Shown piece after piece: positions 52,571-60,160 of a stretch of 64,000 bases of DNA. Both the position numbers and the translations under genes were made by a program. The notes under the pieces were generated by a model, which was given only the letters and a program-made list of their open reading frames with translations, was not told the origin of the DNA and did not search any database. The DNA is taken from assembly GCF_000716605.1 (NCBI RefSeq), contig NZ_JNXE01000025.1:86730-150729 (forward strand). Direction: 5' to 3'. Numbering within the stretch: the first letter of the stretch is position 1; each line of letters opens with the position of its first letter. The DNA is from Streptomyces sp. NRRL F-525 (GTDB lineage: Bacteria > Actinomycetota > Actinomycetes > Streptomycetales > Streptomycetaceae).

Positions 52571-52636
52571 TCAGCGCGCCGGGACAGGGTCCGGCGTCGT
52601 CGTCCAGGAGGACGGGAACGGCTTGGCGCGCTTCAT
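52571..52636 (-). CDS. Threonine leader peptide, 21 aa
   Basis: ATG 52636 to TGA 52571. Codons 12-14 are three consecutive ACG Thr codons (52603-52595) within S-S-W-T-T-T-P. Immediately after them CGCCGG (52596-52591) can pair with CCGGCG (52582-52577), and the latter region can alternatively pair with the terminator's left arm. A ribosome stalled on the Thr codons would cover the first element and favour antitermination. No ribosome site is seen; TACGGT 8-13 bases before the ATG could be a -10, which would make the transcript nearly leaderless. Too short for ordinary gene finders; supported by the whole attenuator architecture. Confidence 0.75.
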   Translation of the reverse strand: MKRAKPFPSSWTTTPDPVPAR

Positions 52637-52696
52637 GGGGCGGACCGTAGCAGTCGTACGACGGTGTCCGCGACGGAATTAATCAGCCGCGACCGA

Positions 52697-53392
52697 TCAG
52701 CCGAGCTGCTTGAGGAGTTCGTCGGCGACGGGGGCGGAGGACGCCGGGTTCTGGCCGGTGACGAGGTTGCCGTCGACCACGACGTACGGGGCCCAGGGCT
52801 CGCCCTCCTGGAAGTCGGCGCCGAGTTCCACGAGGCGGTCCTGGAGCAGCCACTTCACCTTTTCGGCGAGGCCGCCCTGGGTCTCCTCGGCGTTGGTGAA
52901 CCCGGTGAGGCGGCGGCCGGCGAAGGCGTTCGTACCGTCGTCCTTGGTCGCCGTGAGGAGGGCGGCCGAGCCGTGGCAGACGACGCCGAGGGGTTTGCCG
53001 GAGGCGAGGGTCTGGGTGAGGAGGTGGCCGGAGTCCGCGTCGACGGCGAGGTCTTCCATCGGGCCGTGGCCGCCGGGGTAGTAGACGGCGGCGTAGTCGG
53101 CGAGGTCGGTCTCGGTGAGCTTGACGGGGTGCTGGAACTCGGGGGCCGAGGTGAGGATGCCCGCGACTCGGTCGGCGTTCTCCTGGCCGCCGTTGAAGTC
53201 GGGGGCGAGGCTGCCGCGGTCTACCGGCGGTACGACGCCGCCGGGCGTGGCGACGACGATCTCGTGGCCGGCCGCCTTGAACGCCTCGTACGGGGTGACG
53301 ACCTCCTCGGCCCAATATCCGGTGGGGTGGGGGGTGCCGTCGGCGAGGGTGAGGTGGTCGGCGGCGGTCAGCACGAAGAGGATCTTCGACAT
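52697..53392 (-). CDS. DJ-1/PfpI-family (Hsp31-like) protein
   Basis: 231 aa class I glutamine-amidotransferase-like fold. Nucleophile elbow GVVCHGSAAL with C139 and H140; N-terminal GYWAEEVVTPYEAFKAAGHE with the conserved Glu; YYPGGHGPMEDL as the oxyanion region. Hsp31-type members act as glyoxalase III or protein deglycases. GGAG upstream of ATG 53392. Single gene, preceded by a repeat-filled region. Confidence 0.9.
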   Translation of the reverse strand: MSKILFVLTAADHLTLADGTPHPTGYWAEEVVTPYEAFKAAGHEIVVATPGGVVPPVDRGSLAPDFNGGQENADRVAGILTSAPEFQHPVKLTETDLADYAAVYYPGGHGPMEDLAVDADSGHLLTQTLASGKPLGVVCHGSAALLTATKDDGTNAFAGRRLTGFTNAEETQGGLAEKVKWLLQDRLVELGADFQEGEPWAPYVVVDGNLVTGQNPASSAPVADELLKQLG

Positions 53393-53477
53393 GGGGGGCT
53401 CCGGGGGTGGCGTGGGATCGGTGAGGTGCCTTCGACAGTAGGCGGGGTGGGGAGGGTCGGCCAATGAGGGTTCGAAT

Positions 53478-53735
53478 GGGTGCGGCCCGGTGGGGGCTGG
53501 GCGCGCAGTTCCCCGCGCCCCTAGGGGGGTGACGCTTGGGGCGACTTGAACGTCAGGCCCTCCTGCGGATTTCGGGTGCGGGCCGGTGGGGGCTGGGCGC
53601 GCAGTTCCCCGCGCCCCTAGGGGGTTGGCGCTTGGGGCGACTTGAGCGTCAGGCCCTCCTGCGGATTTCGGGTGCGGCCTGGTGGGGGCTAGGCGCGCAG
53701 TTCCTCGCGCCCCTGGGGGTAGGCGCTTGAGTTGG
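53478..53735. repeat. 96-bp tandem repeat, about 2.7 copies
   Basis: Copies start at 53478, 53574 and 53670, exactly 96 bases apart, each opening GGGTGCGG and containing the core GGTGGGGGCTGGGCGCGCAG followed by TTCCCCGCGCCCCT. The core is a dispersed intergenic element I recognise from many Streptomyces genomes; the tandem arrangement is less usual. The first two copies are nearly identical and the third is diverged and shortened. This, with the inverted copy at 53761, fills most of the 526-base gap between genes, in which I see no CDS. Confidence 0.85.
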
Positions 53736-53760
53736 TCTAAGGGTTGACGCCCTGCTTTTA

Positions 53761-53806
53761 AGGGGCGCGGGGAACTGCGCGACCAGCCCCCACCGGGCCC
53801 GCACCC
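53761..53806. repeat. Inverted copy of the 96-bp repeat core
   Basis: AGGGGCGCGGGGAACTGCGC, then GACCAGCCCCCACCGGGCCC, is the reverse complement of the core of the tandem units, with the common variant CTGGTCGCGCAG. With the last direct copy it can form a long imperfect hairpin, a plausible transcription terminator or RNA-stabilising element. Confidence 0.8.
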
Positions 53807-53918
53807 GACCCACGACCGGAGCACCGGTACTCACCCGGACGGCCCGGCGCGCTGGTGAGCGGGCGCGGGCGGTGGTGCCGTTGGGGGAACGCATCCCGTG
53901 CCCCAGGAGGGACCCCCG

Positions 53919-54701
53919 ATGACCCGTACCCCGGCCCGTGTCCTCCTCGCCGCGATACTCGCCGCGGGCACCCCGCTGACCGTGGCCGGCTGTGCGAACG
54001 AGGCCATCCTGCACGAGGTGACGACCGCGCCCTCCCCGTCGGCCGTGCGGACGACCCCCGCCGCCCATGCCTCCCCGGCCGCCGCCCCCGTCCTCACCCC
54101 CGCCCAGGCCCAGTCCGCCCTGATCACGGACGCGGACCTCGGCGCCCCCTGGACCCCGACCCAGGGCACGGCGACCTGGCGGGACTCCCTCCTCAAGGCG
54201 AAGACGGCCGTGCCCGACTGCCAGCGCCTCCTGGACGCCCTCTACGCCGACGAACTCCTCGGCACCCCCGCCACCACCCAGGCGGTGACCACCCTGGACG
54301 ACACCGACGACGAGGCCCAACTCCGTTACCAGGTGGCCGCGTTCGCCCCCAAGGACGTGAACCGCACCCTGGACTGGCTCCGCACCCTCCCCCAGAAGTG
54401 CGCGAACTTCACGGCGACGACCACCCGCTCCGGCACCCAGACCGTGACGGTCACCGAGGCCACCCTCCCCAACGTCGGCGACGCCCGCGAAGGCCTCCAC
54501 CTCACCCTCACCGGCACCACCCCCGAGGGCGACCAGTCCACCCTCACCCTCGACACCGCCGCCGTCCGCATCGGCGACGACACCATCACCGTCACGAACG
54601 GCGGCCTGGGGAACGTCCCCGTGGACGCGACGCAGCGGACGCTGGAGACCGGGGCGCAGCGACTCACGGATGTGCAGAAGCAGGGGCGCGTGCAGATCTA
54701 G
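53919..54701 (+). CDS. Lipoprotein, 260 aa
   Basis: Lipobox LTVAGC with Cys about 25 after a typical signal. Ala/Pro/Thr-rich linker, then a domain starting LTPAQAQSALITDADLGAPWTPTQG, resembling the PknH-sensor/lipoprotein family common in Streptomyces, with two Cys (VPDCQRLL and QKCANF) likely disulfide-linked. AGGAGG eight bases before ATG 53919. Role unknown. Confidence 0.86.
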   Translation: MTRTPARVLLAAILAAGTPLTVAGCANEAILHEVTTAPSPSAVRTTPAAHASPAAAPVLTPAQAQSALITDADLGAPWTPTQGTATWRDSLLKAKTAVPDCQRLLDALYADELLGTPATTQAVTTLDDTDDEAQLRYQVAAFAPKDVNRTLDWLRTLPQKCANFTATTTRSGTQTVTVTEATLPNVGDAREGLHLTLTGTTPEGDQSTLTLDTAAVRIGDDTITVTNGGLGNVPVDATQRTLETGAQRLTDVQKQGRVQI

Positions 54702-54733
54702 GAACCGGAGCTGTGTCAGTGCTCTGCGGCAAG

Positions 54734-55120
54734 ATGACCGCCGTGGACACCGAGATACTCATAGACGTCTGGCAGCGGCTCCTCGCCGACCCCCGCAAGT
54801 CGTGGGTGCTGTTCGAGCACGGCACGTGTGTCGTGCTGCCCGCCCCGGAAGGGGAGCTCGCCGAACAGGCCACCGAGCTCCTGAAGAAGTTCGGCCCGGT
54901 GCACGCCGGATCCTCGGCCGGGGACTTCGGACTGATCGACCTCGAAGACGTCGAGGGATGGGTCGTGACCGGCCACCACAACGACGTCCTCACCTACGTC
55001 GGTCCCGACGAGCCCGGCGATCAGTCGGAGATCGCCGTCGGACTGCTCGGACGTGCCAAGCGCCATCGGGACGGCACCGAACTCCACATCATCCACATCG
55101 AGGACAAGCGAGCCTCCTGA
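54734..55120 (+). CDS. Conserved-looking small cytoplasmic protein
   Basis: 128 aa alpha/beta protein with no Cys pair or membrane helix: VDTEILIDVWQRLLADPRKSWVLFEHGTCVV, then GDFGLIDLEDVEGWVVTGHHNDVLTYV. The pattern resembles a family found across Streptomyces without assigned function. ATG 54734 has no strong ribosome site; upstream in-frame codons lie in the previous gene's trailer. Convergent with the TIGR03943 gene. Confidence 0.75.
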   Translation: MTAVDTEILIDVWQRLLADPRKSWVLFEHGTCVVLPAPEGELAEQATELLKKFGPVHAGSSAGDFGLIDLEDVEGWVVTGHHNDVLTYVGPDEPGDQSEIAVGLLGRAKRHRDGTELHIIHIEDKRAS

Positions 55121-55132
55121 ACCGGGCCGGCG

Positions 55133-55897
55133 TCACCGCTTGTCGTACGGATCCGCCGGTTCCTTCACCTGCTTGACGACCGTCGCCTTGAGGATCGGCG
55201 GCCAGGCGGCGTCCGTGCCGAGCTTGCCCTTCGGGATCCACGTGCCCGTGGCCGTGACCCAACTGTCCGTCTGCGGTGCGCCGTCCACTTCGTCGCCCCG
55301 GATCTCGACCTTGCTGATCGTCGCGTCGGCCGCGCAGCAGGTGACGAGGAGGCGGGTGAGGTACCAGGTGCCGTTGGAGCCGTGGGTGACGAAGCCGGTC
55401 AGGCGGAGGGTGCGGCCCTTGAGGGAGTGGCCGGTGTCGTAGATCGCGCGGGAGCTGTACTGGGCGACCGAGATGTCCAGCACCTTTCCGGCCGGGAGGG
55501 CGGGGAACGTGCCCACGCCCTGCGCCGCACGCTGTGCCTCCTCGCGTGACGCGCTGTATGAGCCCAGTGCGGGGGGTGGGAACAGCAGGAGCGCCAGGGC
55601 GGGGAGCGTCAGCAGCCAGGCGATGCGGGGGCCGCCGTGGGAGTGCGCGTGGGAGTGGTCGTGGGCGTGCTCCTCCCCCTCCCCCTCCTCTTCCTCGGCC
55701 TCCTCCTCGTGCTCCCTCTGCCGCATTCCCCTCACCGCCGCTGCCAGACCCAGCAGGATCAGCAGCACCCCGGACACCACCAGGTACGGCCTCAACGCCG
55801 GCTGCACATACCGGAGATACAGCTCGCTGAAGAGGGAGATGCGTAGGACCGCTCCGCCCATCAGCAGCAGCAGGACCGCCGAGCCGTAGCGCCTCAC
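55133..55897 (-). CDS. TIGR03943-family membrane protein with His-rich loop
   Basis: 254 aa. Two helices near residues 7-55, then an acidic run (EEEAEEEEGEGEE) leading into HAHDHSHAHSH, a likely metal-binding loop, a third helix, and an exported C-terminal domain with a CC pair (LLVTCCAADAT). GTG 55897 overlaps the permease stop (GTGA). The TIGR03943/permease pair is common in actinobacteria and often linked to zinc supply; the His-rich loop supports metal handling, but the transported substrate is not shown. Confidence 0.88.
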   Translation of the reverse strand: MRRYGSAVLLLLMGGAVLRISLFSELYLRYVQPALRPYLVVSGVLLILLGLAAAVRGMRQREHEEEAEEEEGEGEEHAHDHSHAHSHGGPRIAWLLTLPALALLLFPPPALGSYSASREEAQRAAQGVGTFPALPAGKVLDISVAQYSSRAIYDTGHSLKGRTLRLTGFVTHGSNGTWYLTRLLVTCCAADATISKVEIRGDEVDGAPQTDSWVTATGTWIPKGKLGTDAAWPPILKATVVKQVKEPADPYDKR

Positions 55898-56916
55898 AAC
55901 AACCACCAACCCACCAGCGTGCTGCTGGCCACCGCGACCAGCCACGTCGTCGAGGAGAAACGGAAGGCGAAGGCGCGGCCGAACGTGCCTGCCTGGAGGG
56001 CGATCAGCTTCAGGTCGACCATCGGGCCCACCACCATGAACGCCAGTTTCGCCGCCGGGGAGAAGCCGCTCAGCGAGGCCGCCACGAACGCGTCCGCCTC
56101 GCTGCATACGCACAACACCACTGCCAGCAGGGCCAGTAGCAGGAGCGACAGCCAGGACGAACCCGTGAAGATGTCCAGGATCGAGCGCGGTACGGCGATG
56201 TTGAAGGTGGCCGCCGCTGCCGCGCCCAGGACCAGGAAGCCGCCGGCGTGGAGGAAGTCGTGCTGCAGACCTGCCACGAAGGCCTTCACGCCCGTCGGGG
56301 AGGGGGAGGAGGAGGTCGTCTGCGCGCGCTTGGGGAGGCGTAGCCATTCCTCCTTGCCGAATCTCGCCCACAGCCAGCCCATCACCACCGCCGTCGCCAG
56401 CGACGCGACCAGGCGGGCCAGCACCATCTTCGGCTGGTTCGGGAACGCGATCGATGTGGCTACCAGGACGACCGGGTTGATCGCCGGGGCCGAGAGCAGG
56501 AACGCGAGCGCCGCCGCCGGAGCCACGCCCCGTCTCATCAGGCTGCTCGCCACCGGTACCGATGCGCATTCACAGCCGGGGAGTACCGCCCCGGCCGCGC
56601 CCGCGATCGGGACCGCCAGGGCCTGGTTGCGCGGGAGGAGGCGGGTGAACACCCGCTCAGGGACGAACGCTCCGATCGCCGCCGACACCACCGTGCCCAG
56701 CAGCAGGAACGGGACGCCCTGGACGGCGACCGCCGTGAAGACCGTCCACCAGGCCGCTACGGCGGGGGTGTAGAGGTCGATCGCGACCATCGGGCCGAGG
56801 ACCGAGACGACCGTCGCGATCGCGATCAGCGCCGCGCCGCCGAGGACCGCGTAGACCATGGCGCGTACGGCCAGGCGCAGGCCGTCGACCACGGTCCGTT
56901 CGTTCTGCACCCGCAC
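55894..56916 (-). CDS. DUF318-type permease
   Basis: 340 aa, eight to ten helices. Family signature LPGCECASVPVASSLMRRG, and LSAPAINPVVLVATSIAFP, of the DUF318/ArsP_1-like permeases. A second Cys-rich patch CVCSEADAFVA is also typical. GTG 56916 is the first in-frame start of this unit; GTG 56910 is an alternative. Translationally coupled to the TIGR03943 gene. No clear Zur box was seen in the 88 bases upstream. Confidence 0.9.
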   Translation of the reverse strand: MRVQNERTVVDGLRLAVRAMVYAVLGGAALIAIATVVSVLGPMVAIDLYTPAVAAWWTVFTAVAVQGVPFLLLGTVVSAAIGAFVPERVFTRLLPRNQALAVPIAGAAGAVLPGCECASVPVASSLMRRGVAPAAALAFLLSAPAINPVVLVATSIAFPNQPKMVLARLVASLATAVVMGWLWARFGKEEWLRLPKRAQTTSSSPSPTGVKAFVAGLQHDFLHAGGFLVLGAAAAATFNIAVPRSILDIFTGSSWLSLLLLALLAVVLCVCSEADAFVAASLSGFSPAAKLAFMVVGPMVDLKLIALQAGTFGRAFAFRFSSTTWLVAVASSTLVGWWLL

Positions 56917-57004
56917 GCGCCTGTCTCATCCCGTTTCACACCACTACGGCTACGACTCGTCCGTCGCACGGTAACCGTCGGCGCTGTGCGGTATCCCCGA
57001 TTTG

Positions 57005-58348
57005 TCAAAGAGGAGGCTGTGCGGGGGCCGGGCCCAGGGTCGTCGTGCCGGGGGCGGTGCGGTGGCCGAGGCCGGTGCGGTAGGCGTCGAGGGCCGCCTC
57101 CACCCGGCCGGTGCGGCGGAGCAGGTCGCCGAGCATGCGGCACAGGTCGGCCAGGTCGCCGGCGGCGCCCGCGCGTTCCAGCAGGCTGAGGGCGCGGACG
57201 TAGTGCTCCTCGGCCGCGTCCGTGTCCCGGGAGTCCTCGGCGATGATGCCGAGGAGGCGGTGGGCGGCGGCGGAGTGCAGGGCGCCGCGTTCGGAGCTGA
57301 GGTCGCTGAGGACGTCGTGGAGGAGGGCGGCGGCCTCGTCGGACTTGCCGCGTTTGTGGAGTACGTCGGCCAGCTCTACGGCGACCTGACTGCTGTACAG
57401 CGCCGCGCGCTTCGCCGTCAGCATCGCCAGCGCCTGTCTCAACTCGACCTCGGCGCGCTCCAGTTCGCCGTCCTGGGCGTAGACGTAGCCGCGCATCCAG
57501 TGGCAGTTGGCGAGTTCGGTACGGAACTGGAGCTGGCGGTACAGATCGGCCGCCTTGGCGAGGGAGGCGTCCGCTTCCGCGACCTTGCCCTCCGCTATCA
57601 GCGTCCGCGCCACCGACCTGTGCATGCGCGCGAGCAGCGCCGGGTCCGCCACCTGCGGCGCGAGTGCCAGCGCCAACTCCGCCGCCTGGGCCGCCCTCGC
57701 GTGCGCGCCCATGTCCATGTACGGGCCTATCGCGCTCGCGTAGAGCAGCAGCAGGGCGTCGGGGTCGTGCAGGCCGCCCCTGTTCAGCTCGTCGAGCGTC
57801 GACTCCAACAGGTAGACGGCGTAACGGAGTTCACCGGTGAGGTAGTGGGCGACCGCTCGGCCCCGGATCGCCGGGACGCGGGACGGGAGCGGTTCGTCGG
57901 CCAGGCGTTGCTCGGCGCGCTCGAAGTACTCGCGGGCGGCGGTCAAGTCGCCGGTGTCCAGGCCGCATTCGCCGAGTCCCAGCAGCGCCACCGCCTCCTC
58001 GTCCGCCAGCCCGAGCGACACCGCTTCCTCCAGGAGGTCGGCGTACTGCTCGGTGGCCTCCTCCGACTCCCCTGTCGCCAGGGTGCGTTGGGCCTCGGTG
58101 AGGCGCAGGCGGAGCTCGGTGGCGAGGTGGGCGGGGCGGCCGGTCGCCAACTCCTCGTAGGCGACGCCGAGTCGCTCGGCGAGGTGGCGCAACGCATCGT
58201 CGGAGGGGCGGACCCGGCCGGCCTCAAGCGTGGAGATGTACGCGGGCGTGTAGGCGGGCTCGGCCAACTGCCGCTGGGTGAGCCCGCGTTCGTGCCGCAA
58301 CTGCTGGACCCTGCGCCCGATGACTTCCGGGTCGTCCCGTCTCACCAT
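57005..58348 (-). CDS. XRE-family regulator with TPR domain
   Basis: 447 aa. HTH at about 10-65 (RRVQQLRHERGLTQRQLAEP, then YTPAYISTLEAGRVRPSDDALRHLAERLG). The rest is at least seven tetratricopeptide-type repeats (for example DLTAAREYFERAEQRL, KVAEADASLAKAADLYRQL, RVEAALDAYRTGLG). A ligand- or peptide-responsive DNA-binding protein by architecture. Stands alone, same direction as the DUF397/XRE pair upstream. Confidence 0.92.
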   Translation of the reverse strand: MVRRDDPEVIGRRVQQLRHERGLTQRQLAEPAYTPAYISTLEAGRVRPSDDALRHLAERLGVAYEELATGRPAHLATELRLRLTEAQRTLATGESEEATEQYADLLEEAVSLGLADEEAVALLGLGECGLDTGDLTAAREYFERAEQRLADEPLPSRVPAIRGRAVAHYLTGELRYAVYLLESTLDELNRGGLHDPDALLLLYASAIGPYMDMGAHARAAQAAELALALAPQVADPALLARMHRSVARTLIAEGKVAEADASLAKAADLYRQLQFRTELANCHWMRGYVYAQDGELERAEVELRQALAMLTAKRAALYSSQVAVELADVLHKRGKSDEAAALLHDVLSDLSSERGALHSAAAHRLLGIIAEDSRDTDAAEEHYVRALSLLERAGAAGDLADLCRMLGDLLRRTGRVEAALDAYRTGLGHRTAPGTTTLGPAPAQPPL

Positions 58349-58397
58349 GCGGTTAATGATGCCAGTAAGCCGAGTTACAGACTGGCTGGTAACTCAG

Positions 58398-58652
58398 TTA
58401 CATCGAGAGTGAGTTGATGAAGTCCTCGAAGTGGGCGCGGTTGATGGTGACAACGGCTCCGCCGGGGTTCTTGGAGTCACGGATCGCGACGCAGGGGGCA
58501 CCGGCGGCGACCTCGACACAATCGCCGCCGTTGCTTCCGCTGAAGGACGACTTACGCCACGCGACCGTGCCGAGGGGGGCGCACTCCACACACTCGCCGC
58601 CGTTAGTGCTGCTGTAGCTCGACTTCCGCCACGTCTGTCGGCCGGTCCCCAT
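58398..58652 (-). CDS. DUF397 protein with duplicated core
   Basis: 84 aa. The core motif occurs twice, WRKSSYSSTNGGECVECA and WRKSSFSGSNGGDCVEVA, followed by the single VAIRDSKNPGG half and a short helix. Its 5' end overlaps the upstream XRE gene by 50 bases. Same duplicated arrangement as the DUF397 protein at 45429. Confidence 0.9.
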   Translation of the reverse strand: MGTGRQTWRKSSYSSTNGGECVECAPLGTVAWRKSSFSGSNGGDCVEVAAGAPCVAIRDSKNPGGAVVTINRAHFEDFINSLSM

Positions 58653-59460
58653 AACGTTCCTCCATCACGCGCGCGATCAGGTTGGCCGAGTCCTCCACCG
58701 AGAGGGCGCAGGCCTGCAAGCGAGCATAGCCAACCGAACGCTCCTTGATGACGTCTGGGTTGGCGGTCATGTGCCCCTGGTCATAGCCCTCGGAGTAGTG
58801 GATGTCGGGGTCGTCGTCGAAGCGCAGAAGGGTGAAGGAACCCAACAACCCGGTGTGCACGCCGACAGAGAACGGGATCACCTGAATGTTCACCCAGGGG
58901 TTGTAGCGAAAGCTCACCAGGCGGGCCAGTTGCTTGCGCATGACCTCACGGCCGCCGACCTCGCGGTACAGCACGGCCTCGTCGAGGACGACCCACACGG
59001 CGGGCGGCTGCTCCTTGTCCAGGATGCGTTGCCGTTCCATGCGCGCCGCGACCAACTCCTCGACGCGGTCCGGCGCTTCGACGGCCACCAGCGCGCCCGC
59101 GTACTCCGGCGTCTGGAGAAGGCCGTAGATCACCTGGCACTGATACGTGGAGATGTACGCGGCCTTGCCCTCCATCTCCGCGAACGCCTGGAACCAGTTG
59201 GGGAGTTGGCTCCGCAGGACCATGCCGATCATGCGGGTGAAGGACCCGTCCGTCATGAACGCGGCGTCGAGGCGTTCGGCGAAGTTCCGGGTCGGGACCT
59301 TCTGCGCCGTCTCGATCTGTCCGATGAGCGAGCCGGTGCAGAAGAGGATCTTGCCGAGGCCCTCCAGCGTGAGACCCGCCGCCTCCCTCAAACGACGGCA
59401 TTCATAACCGAAGTAGTCCAACGGGGATGCGCTCGGGTCGAGTTGGCGAACGTGGACCAT
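58603..59460 (-). CDS. XRE-family regulator with DUF5753 domain
   Basis: 285 aa. HTH at about 18-70 (CRRLREAAGLTLEGLGKILF, then GSLIGQIETAQKVP), DUF5753 following (WFQAFAEMEGKAAYISTYQCQVIYGLLQTPEYAGALV, VIPFSVGVHTGLLGSFTLLRF). Partner of the overlapping DUF397 gene. A 9-bp inverted repeat starts 17 bases upstream of its start and is probably its own operator. Confidence 0.93.
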   Translation of the reverse strand: MVHVRQLDPSASPLDYFGYECRRLREAAGLTLEGLGKILFCTGSLIGQIETAQKVPTRNFAERLDAAFMTDGSFTRMIGMVLRSQLPNWFQAFAEMEGKAAYISTYQCQVIYGLLQTPEYAGALVAVEAPDRVEELVAARMERQRILDKEQPPAVWVVLDEAVLYREVGGREVMRKQLARLVSFRYNPWVNIQVIPFSVGVHTGLLGSFTLLRFDDDPDIHYSEGYDQGHMTANPDVIKERSVGYARLQACALSVEDSANLIARVMEERYGDRPTDVAEVELQQH

Positions 59461-59476
59461 GCGACAGTCACCTCCG

Positions 59477-59510
59477 AGTAGTTACCGGCCTGTCGCCGAG
59501 AGTAACTACT
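59477..59510. promoter_or_regulatory. Inverted repeat upstream of XRE-DUF5753 gene
   Basis: AGTAGTTAC (59477-59485) and GTAACTACT (59502-59510) are exact inverted repeats, 25 bases between equivalent positions, located just before the regulator start and 64 bases before the divergent gene at 59574. Candidate autoregulatory site. Confidence 0.55.
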
Positions 59511-59573
59511 TGACCCCGCCCAGGTGATGAGAATCACGAACTCTCCATAACGTCCGTAACGTACGGTGGAGAA

Positions 59574-59891
59574 ATGTCCCCTTTGGCCAAGATCAGCGAC
59601 TCGTACGCGCCGCGCTTCGCGGAGTTCGCGTTCGAGCCCGCCTTCGTGGCCGCCGTAGATCAGCACGTGGCTGAACTGCGTGAACGGCTCGCGGCCGGGG
59701 GCCCGGATCTGACGCCCCCGCCCCCGGACCACGCCGACCTCACGGACTACGCGCTCGGCTTCCTGGACGCGCTCGCGGAGCTGGACTGGCGGGAGCCGGT
59801 CGGCCACGACTACGCGGTGTGCAGGCTGACCGCCATCAGCTGGCTGGTGCACCGGCACGGACTGCTCCCCGAGCAGCGCCACGGTGACTGA
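59574..59891 (+). CDS. Small DUF6401-like protein
   Basis: 105 aa. Pattern FVAAVDQHVAELRERL followed by DLTDYALGFLDALAELDW and YAVCRLTAISWLVHRHGL resembles DUF6401 proteins linked with natural-product loci. Divergent from the XRE-DUF5753 gene with an inverted repeat between. The family call is from memory of the pattern; function unknown. Confidence 0.7.
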   Translation: MSPLAKISDSYAPRFAEFAFEPAFVAAVDQHVAELRERLAAGGPDLTPPPPDHADLTDYALGFLDALAELDWREPVGHDYAVCRLTAISWLVHRHGLLPEQRHGD

Positions 59892-59951
59892 AAAAGGGTT
59901 TCCGGTGACTCAACTCGCCCTGAAGCCCTTCCCGTTGCGCACCCGGACCCT

Positions 59952-59970
59952 CTAAGTTAGGCACGCATTA
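59952..59970. promoter_or_regulatory. Weak iron-box-like sequence
   Basis: CTAAGTTAGGCACGCATTA keeps the left half of the DmdR/IdeR box (TTAGGTTAGGC-type, 13 of 19 matches by eye) and overlaps an inverted repeat CACGC-ATTAA-GCGTG (59962-59976). It precedes a truncated secreted-protein gene. Could be chance. Confidence 0.25.
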
Positions 59971-60013
59971 AGCGTGTTTAATTCGTCGCTGTCACTGTCG
60001 TTGCGAGGTAGGT

Positions 60014-60160
60014 ATGTCCGCGCGTTACGTCAGAGGATTCTGCGCCGCCGTCATCGCCGTCGCCGCCCTGATCGGAGCGGCCGCGGCAAGCCCGGCCAAG
60101 GCGGCGGACCGCCCGCCGGTGTCTCACTCGGGCGGAAGCATCATGTCCTTGCGCGAGTAG
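60014..60160 (+). pseudogene. Truncated exported-protein gene (signal peptide only)
   Basis: 48 codons: basic start, hydrophobic Ala-rich core (CAAVIAVAALIGAAAASPA), and cleavage site near KAA-DR, then only 19 residues before TAG 60158-60160. GAGGTAGG precedes the ATG. The 3' part overlaps the end of the convergent Uma2 gene, so the mature protein seems to have been replaced when that gene arrived. It could instead be a genuine tiny secreted peptide. Confidence 0.5.
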
